A stretch of DNA of 25,682 nucleotides from Pleurocapsa sp. MO_226.B13 (lineage in GTDB: Bacteria > Cyanobacteriota > Cyanobacteriia > Cyanobacteriales > Xenococcaceae), in contig JASJEI010000266.1 in assembly GCA_030064795.1 (NCBI GenBank), forward strand, positions 1 to 25,682, given 5' to 3'. The position numbers were made by a program, and so were the translations under genes. The notes beneath the pieces are model-generated. The model was not told the DNA's origin. It was given only the letters and a program-made list of their open reading frames with translations, and did not search any database. This document shows positions 7,747 to 16,232 of the stretch, in pieces; the first letter of the stretch is position 1, and every line of letters starts with the position of its first letter.

Positions 7747-10131
7747 CTAAAGAGTCTCTAAGACTTCCGCATTTTGAATCAGCCATTTTTCTCCTTGACG
7801 TACTAGCTGATATCGCACTAGTAAATTATCGTCATAGGATTGAGCCTTGACTAATGTTCCTGACTGATAATGTTGGGCGACTTCTTTAACTCTTGCCTCC
7901 ACAGTGGCTAGATTGGGATTGTTGGGATTAATTTTTGCCGATCGCATCTCAATCTCGTGCTGGTATTCTCGATGAAAATTACCTTTTTGGTAAGCGATCG
8001 CCCGATTACGCCAGGTGGTTAATAATGGTTCTGCTAAAATAGTCTCTAACTCTTGGATTTGGTATTGCTTGCCAAAGGCTGCGGATTTGCTGCTCAACCA
8101 TTTTTCAATCACTTGTTGAGATTTTTGGCTAAAGGTTAACTTGGGTTTAGCAACTACGGGTTTAACTTCGACTGGTGGCAACTCTACGGTCGGTTGAGAA
8201 ATTGCGATCGCTAACTGTCCCTTTGTTGCTGTCTTTTGCGTGGGGTTGAGAAATATTTTGGTAGTCATAAAACCGAGTGTGCCGACACCAAAAATCAAAC
8301 CAAAGATAAATAACCAGCCTTTAACAAGTGTGGCTGAATTCAGCTTTTTTTTGCCAGCAGCTTTTTTTTGTTTTAGCTGACCCTGAGCTTTGCGTACTAC
8401 TGATGGAGGAACCGCCCTATGTCTGGATTCTAAGGGCAAGGAAAGAGGTTTTGGTTTTGGTTGAAGGGGCTTTTTGCTGTGGAGCTTTGGTTGGGAAGGG
8501 GCTGCCCGACGATGCCTAGATTTACTAGATCTAGATTTGGGTTTAGATCTAGATTTAGCTCTAGTTGTAGAAGTCGCGCTTTTGGGATTACTTTCTAGAG
8601 GAGTTGCGTTAGCAGCATCTGCGATTGTCCCTAGGCTAATTAACTGTGGTGCTGTCTGAGGAATTTGGTTTGATGAAGCTACTTTGACCGAGGGAGTTTT
8701 TGCTGGAGAAAATAGATTGCGCCAACGAGATAAAATCCCCACACCAGTCGCTGTAGAACTATTTTGGCTGGCTGTAGCTCTAGCTGTGGATGGCGTTTTT
8801 GAAGCAGTTGTCTTCGTCGATGACCTGGTAGCAGGAACTAGTTCATTGAGATAAGCTTGAACTTCTCGGTCGGCGAAATACTCTTTAAGAGTCAATTTTG
8901 ACTCAACTAAATCCACAAATTGAGCTAAGACATCTTCATGCAACCACTGTTCGCCATAAAAGCACATTCCAGCTAATAAATCGTCGCTGCCTGGAGAGTG
9001 TTGCAGAATTTGATTTAATTTAGACGTATCTTTACTTTGATAAACTTTGTTAATTGCTTTTTCTGTCTGCCCTAGCAATAAAGCACATACAGCTTGTTCC
9101 CAGGTTACATCTTGTTTTTCACTGAGATAATCTAGCTTGCGTTGCGCTCTTAAGACTAATTCTGGTTGTTTGCCAGAAAATCCCCGTCCCAAAAGGGCAT
9201 AAACTGCTAAATAACTAGCGATCGCCGAATCAGTTTGGGTTTCGCTGTCAAATAAATATTGCTGCTCTACCGAGGTCAGATAGGTTCTTAACTGTTGAGT
9301 AAAACAGAGAAACTGATCGAAACTCAAACCCGAATAATCATCGCCTTTGCCTTCAATTCCCTGACGCTGGAGCAGCATTTCTTGCAGCAATTCAAAACCT
9401 TTAGCTCTCGGAGCGGAGTTGGGCAAATTTTGAGAAATTAATTCTAAAATTCTGTAAGGACGCAGCTTGTATAAATCTAGTTCTATTTCTTGTTTGACTT
9501 GTGGAAATAAATCTTCTTGTTCGAGTAGGTCTACTCCTAAGCGGTCGGAAAGAGCAGCAGTTTCAAACTCTTTCCGATGCCATCTTTCTCTTCCTAGCTC
9601 TAAATAGGCTAATGCCAAAGACAGAATGATATTTTCTTGGATCGCAAGGCTGATTTGCCTGTCTTGTTTTTTTTGCAGTTGACTAAATTCTTGACTGTTG
9701 TAATAGTCAATACCTAAAGTCAGGACTAGCTCGTATTCTCCTAGCTCGTGAAGAATTAGCAATGCCCCCATCATGTGAGCTGGAGAAATTTCGATGGTAG
9801 GATTTGCCAGAGGAAAGTCGGGAGTTGAATTTTGGTCGGCAATGGGTAGATCGCCTTTAGCAGCATCGAACGGATCGCTTTTCGGTGTCTCAAAGATTGT
9901 CAAAGGTTCTAAGCTAACCAGAAATTGAGCATCATAATTAGCTCTTTGCTCTGGGTCAGATAAGACTTGAAAAGCTTGTTGAATTAATTCTTGACGAGCT
10001 TGAATTGCTAGCTCGTTATATTCACGGCGGGGCTGTTGTAAGAGGCGATCGCTATAAGCCTGTTCCAGTTGCTGGTCAGTTGCTTTGATCGGTACGCTCA
10101 AAATTCGATAATAGTCGAGGGGGATTCGCAC
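7747..10131 (-). CDS. ftn2: Cell-division protein Ftn2/ZipN (ARC6 homologue)
   Basis: Ftn2/ZipN, the cyanobacterial ancestor of plastid ARC6, anchors and stabilises FtsZ filaments at the membrane and recruits later divisome proteins. The 794 residues show an N-terminal J-like domain (about 5-70, LDYYRILSV and AFQVLSDPEQRANYD), a helical region (about 115-430), a Ser/Thr-rich linker, a very basic low-complexity linker (524-597), one membrane segment (605-627) and a C-terminal IMS/DUF4101 domain (about 672-790). The J-like domain lacks an HPD motif, so Hsp70 stimulation is unlikely. The start is GTG at 10131, with GAGGAA about 9 bases upstream. The DNA of the basic linker has an 18-bp-spaced repeat (8526-8538 and 8544-8556) encoding SRS-type repeats. 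The symbol zipN is equally used. Confidence 0.92.
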   Translation of the reverse strand: MRIPLDYYRILSVPIKATDQQLEQAYSDRLLQQPRREYNELAIQARQELIQQAFQVLSDPEQRANYDAQFLVSLEPLTIFETPKSDPFDAAKGDLPIADQNSTPDFPLANPTIEISPAHMMGALLILHELGEYELVLTLGIDYYNSQEFSQLQKKQDRQISLAIQENIILSLALAYLELGRERWHRKEFETAALSDRLGVDLLEQEDLFPQVKQEIELDLYKLRPYRILELISQNLPNSAPRAKGFELLQEMLLQRQGIEGKGDDYSGLSFDQFLCFTQQLRTYLTSVEQQYLFDSETQTDSAIASYLAVYALLGRGFSGKQPELVLRAQRKLDYLSEKQDVTWEQAVCALLLGQTEKAINKVYQSKDTSKLNQILQHSPGSDDLLAGMCFYGEQWLHEDVLAQFVDLVESKLTLKEYFADREVQAYLNELVPATRSSTKTTASKTPSTARATASQNSSTATGVGILSRWRNLFSPAKTPSVKVASSNQIPQTAPQLISLGTIADAANATPLESNPKSATSTTRAKSRSKPKSRSSKSRHRRAAPSQPKLHSKKPLQPKPKPLSLPLESRHRAVPPSVVRKAQGQLKQKKAAGKKKLNSATLVKGWLFIFGLIFGVGTLGFMTTKIFLNPTQKTATKGQLAIAISQPTVELPPVEVKPVVAKPKLTFSQKSQQVIEKWLSSKSAAFGKQYQIQELETILAEPLLTTWRNRAIAYQKGNFHREYQHEIEMRSAKINPNNPNLATVEARVKEVAQHYQSGTLVKAQSYDDNLLVRYQLVRQGEKWLIQNAEVLETL

Positions 10132-10473
10132 GATAATAAGTTCCTCTGGACGGCTTTAACGTCCTGGTAAGTGACAACAAAAAAGGGGGCTAAAGGCTGC
10201 TGAGACTAGAAAGAAAATAATCGCGATCGCGTCTGATGCTTATCTATCCCTAATTACAATTACGGAAACACTCAGAGCTATACTTTACTTTCTTTAAAAA
10301 ATCCTCTTCCAGCAGCTTTGAGTAAAAAATTTTAGCTAACTTAAAGAGTAAGGTAGACTCGGTGGCGAAGACTGTACTTTTTGCCAGCATTCTAACCTAG
10401 TTTTGTTGAGTACAGAAAATATTTAGAATTAGTTTAATAAAGTATAAACAACTGTAAATTTTGTTTAAAAACT
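10132..10473. other. 342-bp divergent intergenic region between ftn2 and the DUF1537 gene
   Basis: Holds the promoters of both flanking genes. The ftn2 side has the Shine-Dalgarno-like GAGGAA (minus strand, about 10141-10146). A HIP1 site with flanking CG lies near 10223-10232. The DUF1537 side is AT-rich with TTTAATAAAGTATAAA near 10431-10446. No small ORF, RNA gene or clear terminator was found. Confidence 0.5.
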
Positions 10474-11799
10474 ATGAAAGAATCGCAGCCTAAGATAATT
10501 GTTCTCGATGACGATCCGACTGGCTCACAGACTGTACACAGTTGTCTGTTGCTAATGCAGTGGGATGTAGCCACTCTCAAACAAGGTTTACAAGATGATA
10601 TCCCAATTTTGTTTATTTTAAGTAATACCAGGGCATTAAATCCCAAACAAGCAGAAGTTACTACCAGAGAGATTTGTCAAAATCTGAAAATTGCGATCGC
10701 CGAAGCCCAAATCAAAGATTTTTTAGTGGTTAGTCGTTCGGACTCTACATTGCGGGGACATTATCCGATAGAAACTGACGTAATTGCTGAAGAATTAGGC
10801 AATTTCGACGCTCATTTTTTAACTCCTGCTTTTTTTGAAGGGGGCAGAATTACCACTGACAGTACTCACTACCTGATGATTGAGGGGGTCAAGACTCCCG
10901 TAGCAGAAACAGAATTTGCCCGCGACTCTGTATTTAGCTATAGCTATAGCTACCTACCTGACTACGTTGCCGAAAAAACTCAAGGTAAAATTCCTGCTTC
11001 TTCTGTAGTTAAATTCAATCTCTCAGATATTCGTACTGGTCAAATCGAGCAACAACTGTTAGAACTTACTGGGAATCAATGTGTTGTTGTCGATGGGGAA
11101 AATCAAGCAGATTTTGATTTATTTGCTGGAGCAGTTTTGACTGCTACCAAGACGGGTAAACGATTTTTATTTCGTTCGGCGGCCAGTCTTTTGACTTCTC
11201 TAGCCCAGTTAGGCCCACAACCAACCCCTCCAGAAAAGATGGGTAATTATCGCCCTACAGCTAAACCTGGAGTGGTGTTAGTTGGTTCTCATGTCCAAAA
11301 AACCACTCAACAGCTAAATCAACTATTACAAGAAAAAGATGTAGTAGGGATTGAAGTTGACGTAGTACGCTTGCGCGATCGACCTCAAGAGAGAGAAGCG
11401 ATCCTGGAAGAAACCTTGACCAGTCTTGGAGAAATATTCGAGCGGGGACTAACTCCTGTGGTCTATACCAGTCGCCAAGAATTAAGTTTTGTTGACATCC
11501 AACAACGACTTCAATTTGGTCAGTCGGTTTCTAGCCTACTAATGGATGTAGTTAAAGGACTACCAAAATCGATCGGATTTCTAATTAGTAAAGGAGGCAT
11601 TACTTCTAATGACGTACTCAGTATAGGTTTAAATTTAACAGCAGCCAGACTTCTGGGACAAATTTTACCAGGATGTTCTGTAATTCGGACCGAACCGACT
11701 CATCCCCAGTTTCCTAATTTACCTGTGGTTTTATTTCCAGGCAATGTAGGCGATCGGGATAGTTTGGTAGCAGTCTGGTCGCGCTTAAGATTTTCCTAA
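10474..11799 (+). CDS. Four-carbon acid sugar kinase family protein (DUF1537/OtnK-like)
   Basis: This 441-residue protein matches the DUF1537 kinases, which phosphorylate sugar acids such as erythronate and threonate using ATP. The N-terminal domain opens with VLDDDPTGSQT (10-20), carries SDSTLRGHYP (89-98), and contains the FLTPAFFEGGRIT-type segment (about 115-127). The C-terminal nucleotide-binding domain has LVGSHVQKTTQQL (the usual GS.S..T turn), KGGITSND (373-380) and the closing LPVVLFPGNVGD. The length is normal. Kinases of this family usually sit with an aldolase or dehydrogenase of the same pathway; none is here, so the substrate is open. A short SYSYSY tract (about 155-160) comes from a TAGCTA-type DNA repeat near 10936. 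The minCDE unit begins 98 bp downstream on the same strand. Confidence 0.85.
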   Translation: MKESQPKIIVLDDDPTGSQTVHSCLLLMQWDVATLKQGLQDDIPILFILSNTRALNPKQAEVTTREICQNLKIAIAEAQIKDFLVVSRSDSTLRGHYPIETDVIAEELGNFDAHFLTPAFFEGGRITTDSTHYLMIEGVKTPVAETEFARDSVFSYSYSYLPDYVAEKTQGKIPASSVVKFNLSDIRTGQIEQQLLELTGNQCVVVDGENQADFDLFAGAVLTATKTGKRFLFRSAASLLTSLAQLGPQPTPPEKMGNYRPTAKPGVVLVGSHVQKTTQQLNQLLQEKDVVGIEVDVVRLRDRPQEREAILEETLTSLGEIFERGLTPVVYTSRQELSFVDIQQRLQFGQSVSSLLMDVVKGLPKSIGFLISKGGITSNDVLSIGLNLTAARLLGQILPGCSVIRTEPTHPQFPNLPVVLFPGNVGDRDSLVAVWSRLRFS

Positions 11800-11860
11800 T
11801 ATTTCATCAAGAGAAATCTACGTTAGTATGTGAAGCGTAAAATAGAATTACCTATAAAGT

Positions 11861-11880
11861 AGATATACGTAGATATACGT
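11861..11880 (+). repeat. Tandem decamer AGATATACGT x2 in the minC upstream region
   Basis: Two perfect copies (11861-11870, 11871-11880), preceded by GT and followed by ACG, sit 17 bases before the minC ATG. The spacing of one helical turn would suit a repeated regulator site, but the element may also be part of the untranslated leader. No regulator can be named. Confidence 0.5.
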
Positions 11881-11897
11881 ACGATCAGGATGGTTGC

Positions 11898-12725
11898 ATG
11901 ACTCTCGAGCCTACTATCTCCCTGGACAAAGCGGACGATACTTCTGATTCGTCTCCTTTAGTTAATAGCTATTCACAAATTGGTATTAAAAATGATGGCG
12001 ACCGACTTCTATTAACCTTACCCGCTCAAGCAGAAATAAATTCCGATCTACCTTGGTCAGAAACTTGGCAAGAGCTAAAGCATCTGTTAAAAACCAAGGA
12101 ACAGTCTTGGCAAGCGGGAACAAAAGTATGTCTAATTGCTCAAGATCGGTTGCTAGATGCCAGGCAATTACAAACCATTGCCGAAACTCTCGATGACGTA
12201 AAATTATCTTTGTCTACTATTATCACCAATCGACGGCAGACGGCAGTAGTAGCTGCGGGGAGTGGCTACTGCGTCCAACAAAATTCTGCCGAACCTTTAG
12301 TAGAGGAGGAGACGACGGGAAGCCAAGTGCTGTCTCCTACCCTAGCAGAACCATTGTATTTACAAAGTACAGTCCGCTCTGGGGTAGAAATACGTCATCC
12401 AGGAACGATCGTGATCTGTGGAGACTTAAATCCAGGCGGAAAAGCGATTGCAGCAGGAGACATTCTAGTTTGGGGGCGTTTGCGGGGTATTGCTCACGCA
12501 GGAGCGCAAGGAAACCATCAATCTCGAATTGCTGCCTTGCAAATGGAATTTACCCAACTGCGTATTGCCGATGCGGTGGCACGACCACCTAAAATAAGAC
12601 CAAGAAAGCTGTCACCAGAGCAAGCTTTTATGACTACAAACGGAATTAAGTTGGCGAAGTCCTCCGAATTTGCTAAAAATTACGTTTTTTCGCCTCTCAA
12701 AAGGGCATGGATTCCTCAAAATTAA
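11898..12725 (+). CDS. minC: Septum-site determining protein MinC
   Basis: MinC inhibits FtsZ polymerisation and is carried to the membrane by MinD, keeping division at mid-cell. The 275-residue protein has a divergent N-terminal FtsZ-inhibitory domain (about 30-125) and the conserved C-terminal beta-helix (about 155-228), with TVRSGVEIRHPGTIVICGD (158-176), NPGGKAIAAGDILVWGRLRG and AHAGAQGN. The RSG turn at 160-162, part of the MinD-binding face, is kept. After the beta-helix, about 45 residues (230-275) form a basic tail not found in E. coli MinC. The ATG start has AGGA seven bases upstream. It is the first gene of a minC-minD-minE unit. Confidence 0.95.
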   Translation: MTLEPTISLDKADDTSDSSPLVNSYSQIGIKNDGDRLLLTLPAQAEINSDLPWSETWQELKHLLKTKEQSWQAGTKVCLIAQDRLLDARQLQTIAETLDDVKLSLSTIITNRRQTAVVAAGSGYCVQQNSAEPLVEEETTGSQVLSPTLAEPLYLQSTVRSGVEIRHPGTIVICGDLNPGGKAIAAGDILVWGRLRGIAHAGAQGNHQSRIAALQMEFTQLRIADAVARPPKIRPRKLSPEQAFMTTNGIKLAKSSEFAKNYVFSPLKRAWIPQN

Positions 12726-12764
12726 GCAAAATAATCACAGCTACATAAATCGTAAGTAAACAAT

Positions 12765-13562
12765 ATGAGTCGTATAATTGTTGTTACTTCTGGCAAAGGA
12801 GGAGTGGGCAAAACCACTACTACATCCAATTTAGGAGCAGCACTGGCCAAGCAAAATCGTTCAGTAGCTCTCATTGATGCCGACTTTGGACTGAGAAATC
12901 TAGACCTATTATTAGGACTAGAAGAACGAGTGGTATACACGGCGATCGATGTTCTGGCAGGAGAATGTCGTCTGGCGCAAGCTCTAGTCAAAGATAAACG
13001 TTTAAAGGGTTTGGTATTGCTGCCTGCTGCTCAAAACCGCAATAAAGAAGCCGTTCGACCAGAACAGATGCAAAAAATCGCCTCCGCATTGGCAAAAGGC
13101 TATGATTATATTTTAATTGATTGTCCAGCGGGAATTGAGTTGGGTTTTCGGAATGCGATTTCCGCAGCCCAAGAAGCCTTGATTGTAACCACTCCCGAAG
13201 TCGCAGCGGTACGAGATGCCGATCGCGTCATTGGACTATTAGAAGCAGAAGGTGTTAATAAAATTAGCCTCCTCGTCAATCGGGTAAAACCCAAGATGGT
13301 TGAGGATAACAAAATGATGAGCGTCGAAGATGTTCTAGAACTATTAGGAGTTCCTCTAATTGGAGTTGTGCCTGATGATGAAAAAGTAATTGAAGCTACC
13401 AACCGTGGTGAGCCTCTAGTTTTAGCAGAACACGATTCTGTTCCGGCAACGGCCTATTCTAATATTGCCCGACGCTTGGAAGGAGAAAAAGTACCATTCT
13501 TAGATTTGATGGCAAATCAGGGCAGTATTTTGGCTCGTTTGCGTCGAATGTTCGGTGGTTAA
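12765..13562 (+). CDS. minD: Septum-site determining ATPase MinD
   Basis: MinD is a membrane-cycling ParA/MinD-type ATPase that recruits MinC and is released by MinE. It is 265 residues, the usual length. The deviant Walker A KGGVGKTT is at 11-18, Walker B-like DYILIDCPAGIE at about 114-125, and the switch-I-type DADFGLRNLDLLLG at about 38-51. The C-terminal amphipathic membrane-targeting helix LARLRRMFGG (256-265) is present. The gene lies 39 bp after minC and 78 bp before minE. No Shine-Dalgarno is evident before its ATG. Confidence 0.97.
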   Translation: MSRIIVVTSGKGGVGKTTTTSNLGAALAKQNRSVALIDADFGLRNLDLLLGLEERVVYTAIDVLAGECRLAQALVKDKRLKGLVLLPAAQNRNKEAVRPEQMQKIASALAKGYDYILIDCPAGIELGFRNAISAAQEALIVTTPEVAAVRDADRVIGLLEAEGVNKISLLVNRVKPKMVEDNKMMSVEDVLELLGVPLIGVVPDDEKVIEATNRGEPLVLAEHDSVPATAYSNIARRLEGEKVPFLDLMANQGSILARLRRMFGG

Positions 13563-13640
13563 TCAACACAGGTCAAACCTAATATTGACAACATTAGCTA
13601 TTTTTGTGAACAACACCATTGACTGTGTTTATTACTCTCC

Positions 13641-14030
13641 ATGCAAACAATTTTTACAACGATCAACAGGTTTTTGGAAATGCTTTTTCCCTGGAATAAT
13701 AATGTTAATAGCCGAGATCACGCCAAAAGCCGTCTAAAACTGATTATTGCTCACGATCGCGCCAGCATTAATCCAGAGATTTTGGCTGCTATGCGTGAAG
13801 AAATTTTAGATGTCGTAGCACGTTATGTTGAAGTAGACCGAGATGAAATGGAATTTTCTCTTTCTAACGATCAGCGCATGACTGCTTTAACTGCTAATCT
13901 TCCGATTCGTCAAGTCAAACGATTTAACCAATTACAAGATAAATTGCCGGAAAATAGCGGGCTTGATTTGCAAAAAATAGAGGTGGTGGAAGTCGAACAA
14001 AATGACAGTGCTAATTCTCCGTCTACATGA
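13641..14030 (+). CDS. minE: Cell-division topological specificity factor MinE
   Basis: MinE stimulates MinD ATPase and drives Min oscillation. The 129-residue protein begins with an amphipathic membrane-binding stretch [16 protein letters not shown] (3-18), followed by the anti-MinCD helix region ([12 protein letters not shown] 30-41) and the topological domain [20 protein letters not shown] (47-66) and EFSL. The start at 13641 is preferred over the Met at 13680 because it includes the whole membrane helix. The last 30-35 residues (about 96-129) form an acidic tail, longer than usual for MinE (about 90-100 residues), with no recognisable motif. Confidence 0.95.
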   Translation: MQTIFTTINRFLEMLFPWNNNVNSRDHAKSRLKLIIAHDRASINPEILAAMREEILDVVARYVEVDRDEMEFSLSNDQRMTALTANLPIRQVKRFNQLQDKLPENSGLDLQKIEVVEVEQNDSANSPST

Positions 14031-14158
14031 AGTTGCCGAACTAGTTTGGGGGTGAATATCAAGTTGACCGCGCTATCTTCTTCTTAACGACTAGAGCCAA
14101 TGATACTGCTGAGTAATTAAGATTAGATTAATAAAAATAATCTAAGTTGAGACTAGTT

Positions 14159-14728
14159 ATGACACTGGCTGACCTACAGCAATTACAGACAGCTTTAAAG
14201 GAATGGGCGATCGCCGTGGAGGCTTTGACAGCAGGAAAAACAATCGTTTTGTTACGCAAGGGCGGTATTCGAGAAAAAAGTTTTCATCTTTTACATGAAA
14301 ATGTTTGGCTCTATCCTACCTATGAGCATCAAAAACCCGATTTACTCAAACCAGAATACGCTGAAAAAGTAAGATCTGTTGAGTCTGGATGGCATCCAGC
14401 TACTGTAGAAATAAAAAGTTCTGCGGTGATTACTGATGTTTTGCCAGTCAAGAGCGAAGAGCGACTTAAATCATTATTACCTTATCATATTTGGAACCAA
14501 AAGATGATAAGCGATCGCCTAAAATGGAAACCCCAACAGCCATTGATGGTATTACTACTGAGAGTTTATCGTCTAGCTCAACCCCAGGTAATTCCTTACC
14601 ACAATACTTATGGTGGATGTAAGTCTTGGATAGATTTAGTCGAACCTATTTCTACGGCTGAATTATTACCAGCGATCGAAGATGGCAAGTACGCTCGATT
14701 GGTAGGAGAAATTAAAGATTTGATTTGA
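14159..14728 (+). CDS. DUF1802 family protein
   Basis: A protein of about 190 residues matching the cyanobacterial DUF1802 family, whose function is unknown. The signatures are LKEWAIAVEAL, the IVLLRKGGIRE strand-turn, and the block containing YPTYEHQKPDLLKPEY, followed by GWHPA and VIPYHNTYGGCKSWIDL in the C-terminal half. No signal peptide or membrane segment is seen, so it should be cytoplasmic. An in-frame TTG at 14147 would add four residues; the ATG at 14159 (MTLADLQQL) is chosen because it matches the family N-terminus better. It follows minE by 128 bp. That gap shows no terminator, so cotranscription with minCDE is possible but unproven. Confidence 0.8.
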   Translation: MTLADLQQLQTALKEWAIAVEALTAGKTIVLLRKGGIREKSFHLLHENVWLYPTYEHQKPDLLKPEYAEKVRSVESGWHPATVEIKSSAVITDVLPVKSEERLKSLLPYHIWNQKMISDRLKWKPQQPLMVLLLRVYRLAQPQVIPYHNTYGGCKSWIDLVEPISTAELLPAIEDGKYARLVGEIKDLI

Positions 14729-14819
14729 TCGAAGAAAATAGGCGATCGAGCGATAACTGGGGGCATTTTGTCAAACGCCCCGACAAGATAACCGCTAAGC
14801 CTCTAAAACTGAGTGCGGT

Positions 14820-15314
14820 CTAATTTTTGTTGCGATATAAAACATTAACAACTAATCTGGCGATCGCCCTGAAAAAAGTGGGACTTTTCTTTGTAGAATC
14901 AGAAGCTGAAGATTGGACAGTTGGCTCGGGTTTAGCTGGAGTTGTTTTCGTTGCCACTGCTTGGACGGTTGGTTCGGGTTTAGCTGGGGTTGTTTCCGTT
15001 GCCGTTGGCTCGGGTTTTGTCTCTTCTACAGTCGTTGACTGCAATACTTCGGGTGCAGATTCAGCCTCTACAGACGATAAAGCATGACATTTAGCCAGAA
15101 ATTCATCTAACTTTTGGCGGTCGTCTAAAGCGGTTTGACGCGCACTGGCAGCACATTGAGCAATGTCCTCTTTACCTATATAGGTCAGCCATTTTTCGAG
15201 ATCTTCTCTAACTAGATAATTACTCCCATCATCAGGAAATTTTCGACAAAGTTCCAATAAGTCTTCAGCACTATAAGCCAATTGACCATCGGCAAAATAA
15301 AAAGGCTCAGTCAT
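14820..15314 (-). CDS. Unknown protein with conserved N-terminal domain and Pro-Glu-Thr repeat tail
   Basis: A 164-residue protein of unknown function. The N-terminal about 80 residues (FYFADGQLAYSAEDLLELC, then FPDDGSNYLVREDLEKWL and a CAASARQTALDD helix) resemble a small conserved domain seen in cyanobacterial hypothetical proteins, but I cannot name the family. The middle (about 100-145) is a low-complexity tail made of a 16-residue repeat with TTPAKPEPTVQ twice and a shorter KPEPT before it. The C-terminal FFRAIARLVVNVLYRNK is a possible amphipathic, membrane-binding helix. The ATG at 15314 has no clear Shine-Dalgarno. It is convergent with the DUF1802 gene and downstream of the GST gene on the same strand. 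Confidence 0.7.
   Translation of the reverse strand: MTEPFYFADGQLAYSAEDLLELCRKFPDDGSNYLVREDLEKWLTYIGKEDIAQCAASARQTALDDRQKLDEFLAKCHALSSVEAESAPEVLQSTTVEETKPEPTATETTPAKPEPTVQAVATKTTPAKPEPTVQSSASDSTKKSPTFFRAIARLVVNVLYRNKN
14913..15017 (-). repeat. 48-bp tandem repeat inside the 14820-15314 gene
   Basis: Two copies of about 43 matching bases (14913-14955 and 14961-15003) with a period of 48 bp, and a third partial copy (15004-15017). The period is a multiple of three, so the reading frame is kept and the 16-residue protein repeat is produced. Such arrays vary in copy number between strains. Confidence 0.8.
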
Positions 15315-15412
15315 GGTATTATTTGTTTAATTAAGAAAAGTTCAATTTAATTTTGACACAGGTATCTAAAGACAAATAGTTACAAAGCCTGTTTTAGATC
15401 CTGATTTAGTAT

Positions 15413-16018
15413 TTATGCGGGAACTTTCATGCCCCTGGCTACAGCGGGACGTTGTTTAATCGTTTCGTACCAGCGTTCCAATTGGGGATGTTCCTCTAAG
15501 CTTAATTCCATAAATCTGTAAGCACCAACCCAAGGATAGATCGCAATATCGGCAATCGAATAATCACCACTAATATATTCTGTCTTACTTAGTTGAGTAT
15601 TCAATACGTCGTATAACCTCAAAGTTTCTTTTCGATATCGCTCGATGGCATAGGGAATTTTTTCAGGGGCGTATTTAAAAAAATGGTTGTATTGTCCAAA
15701 CATCGGGCCAACACTACCCATCTGAAACATTAACCACTCAATAGTCGCAAAACGCTGTTTGGTTTCACTAGAGAGCAATTTACCAGTTTTATCGGCTAAA
15801 TAAATTAAGATCGCGCCAGATTCAAATACGGTAATTTCGGTGTCGCGATCGATAATGGCAGGAATTTTGCTATTGGGATTTATCTCGACAAACTCAGGAG
15901 TGAACTGTTCTCCTTTAGTAATGTCTATCTTGTGTACTACATAATCCAAGCCTACCTCTTCTAGCATAATTGAAGCCTTGCGACCATTGGGAGTACCGAA
16001 GGTATATAAATCGATCAT
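15413..16018 (-). CDS. Glutathione S-transferase family protein (Nu-class/YfcG-like)
   Basis: The 201-residue protein has an N-terminal thioredoxin fold (about 1-80) and a C-terminal all-helical domain (about 90-195). IDLYTFGTPNGRKASIMLEE (residues 2-21) has the TPNG active-site turn of Nu-class, YfcG/YghU-type enzymes, which act mainly as glutathione-dependent disulfide reductases. The cis-Pro segment SKIPAI and the glutathione-binding FESGAIL (residues about 66-72) are present. The helical domain has YSIADIAIYPWV, the usual N-capping box. An upstream in-frame TTG (16042) would add eight residues; the ATG at 16018 matches the family start. Likely cytoplasmic and linked to thiol redox or detoxification. 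Its upstream region is a 478-bp repeat-rich gap. Confidence 0.88.
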   Translation of the reverse strand: MIDLYTFGTPNGRKASIMLEEVGLDYVVHKIDITKGEQFTPEFVEINPNSKIPAIIDRDTEITVFESGAILIYLADKTGKLLSSETKQRFATIEWLMFQMGSVGPMFGQYNHFFKYAPEKIPYAIERYRKETLRLYDVLNTQLSKTEYISGDYSIADIAIYPWVGAYRFMELSLEEHPQLERWYETIKQRPAVARGMKVPA

Positions 16019-16232
16019 TTGGATTAAATAATTCGCTAACAATCAAATTGCTCTTTAATTCTAATTAAAGCGATCGCACTTAGGCAGATTAACTAGATCG
16101 AATACGATCCAGATCGACACAAGAGGCGATCTATTCGATTGTCAGGATATTCTTTTGTCACCATTTATTGCAATCGACGGCGATGTTGGTTTGGTGACAT
16201 TGTTGATGGTGCGATGCAATTAAATCCACACA

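Noticed and set aside
8328..8659. Two plus-strand ORFs of about 60 codons with Leu-Asp repeats
   Set aside because: Antisense shadows of the basic linker of Ftn2, caused by its TCTAGA-type DNA repeats.
13555..13737. 60-codon ORF starting at the end of minD
   Set aside because: Overlaps the well-supported minE start in another frame and shows no features.
14758..14781. GGGGGC/GCCCC hairpin between the convergent DUF1802 and repeat-protein genes as a bidirectional terminator
   Set aside because: Short stem, 12-base loop and no T run on either strand.
14827..15087. 86-codon plus-strand ORF rich in Gly, Ser and Val
   Set aside because: It is the antisense shadow of the Pro-Glu-Thr repeat protein on the minus strand; its repeats are explained by that gene.
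16156..16199. TGTCACCA/TGGTGACA inverted repeat upstream of the GST gene
   Set aside because: Arms are 8 bp and 28 bases apart, within what chance gives in a 478-bp gap.
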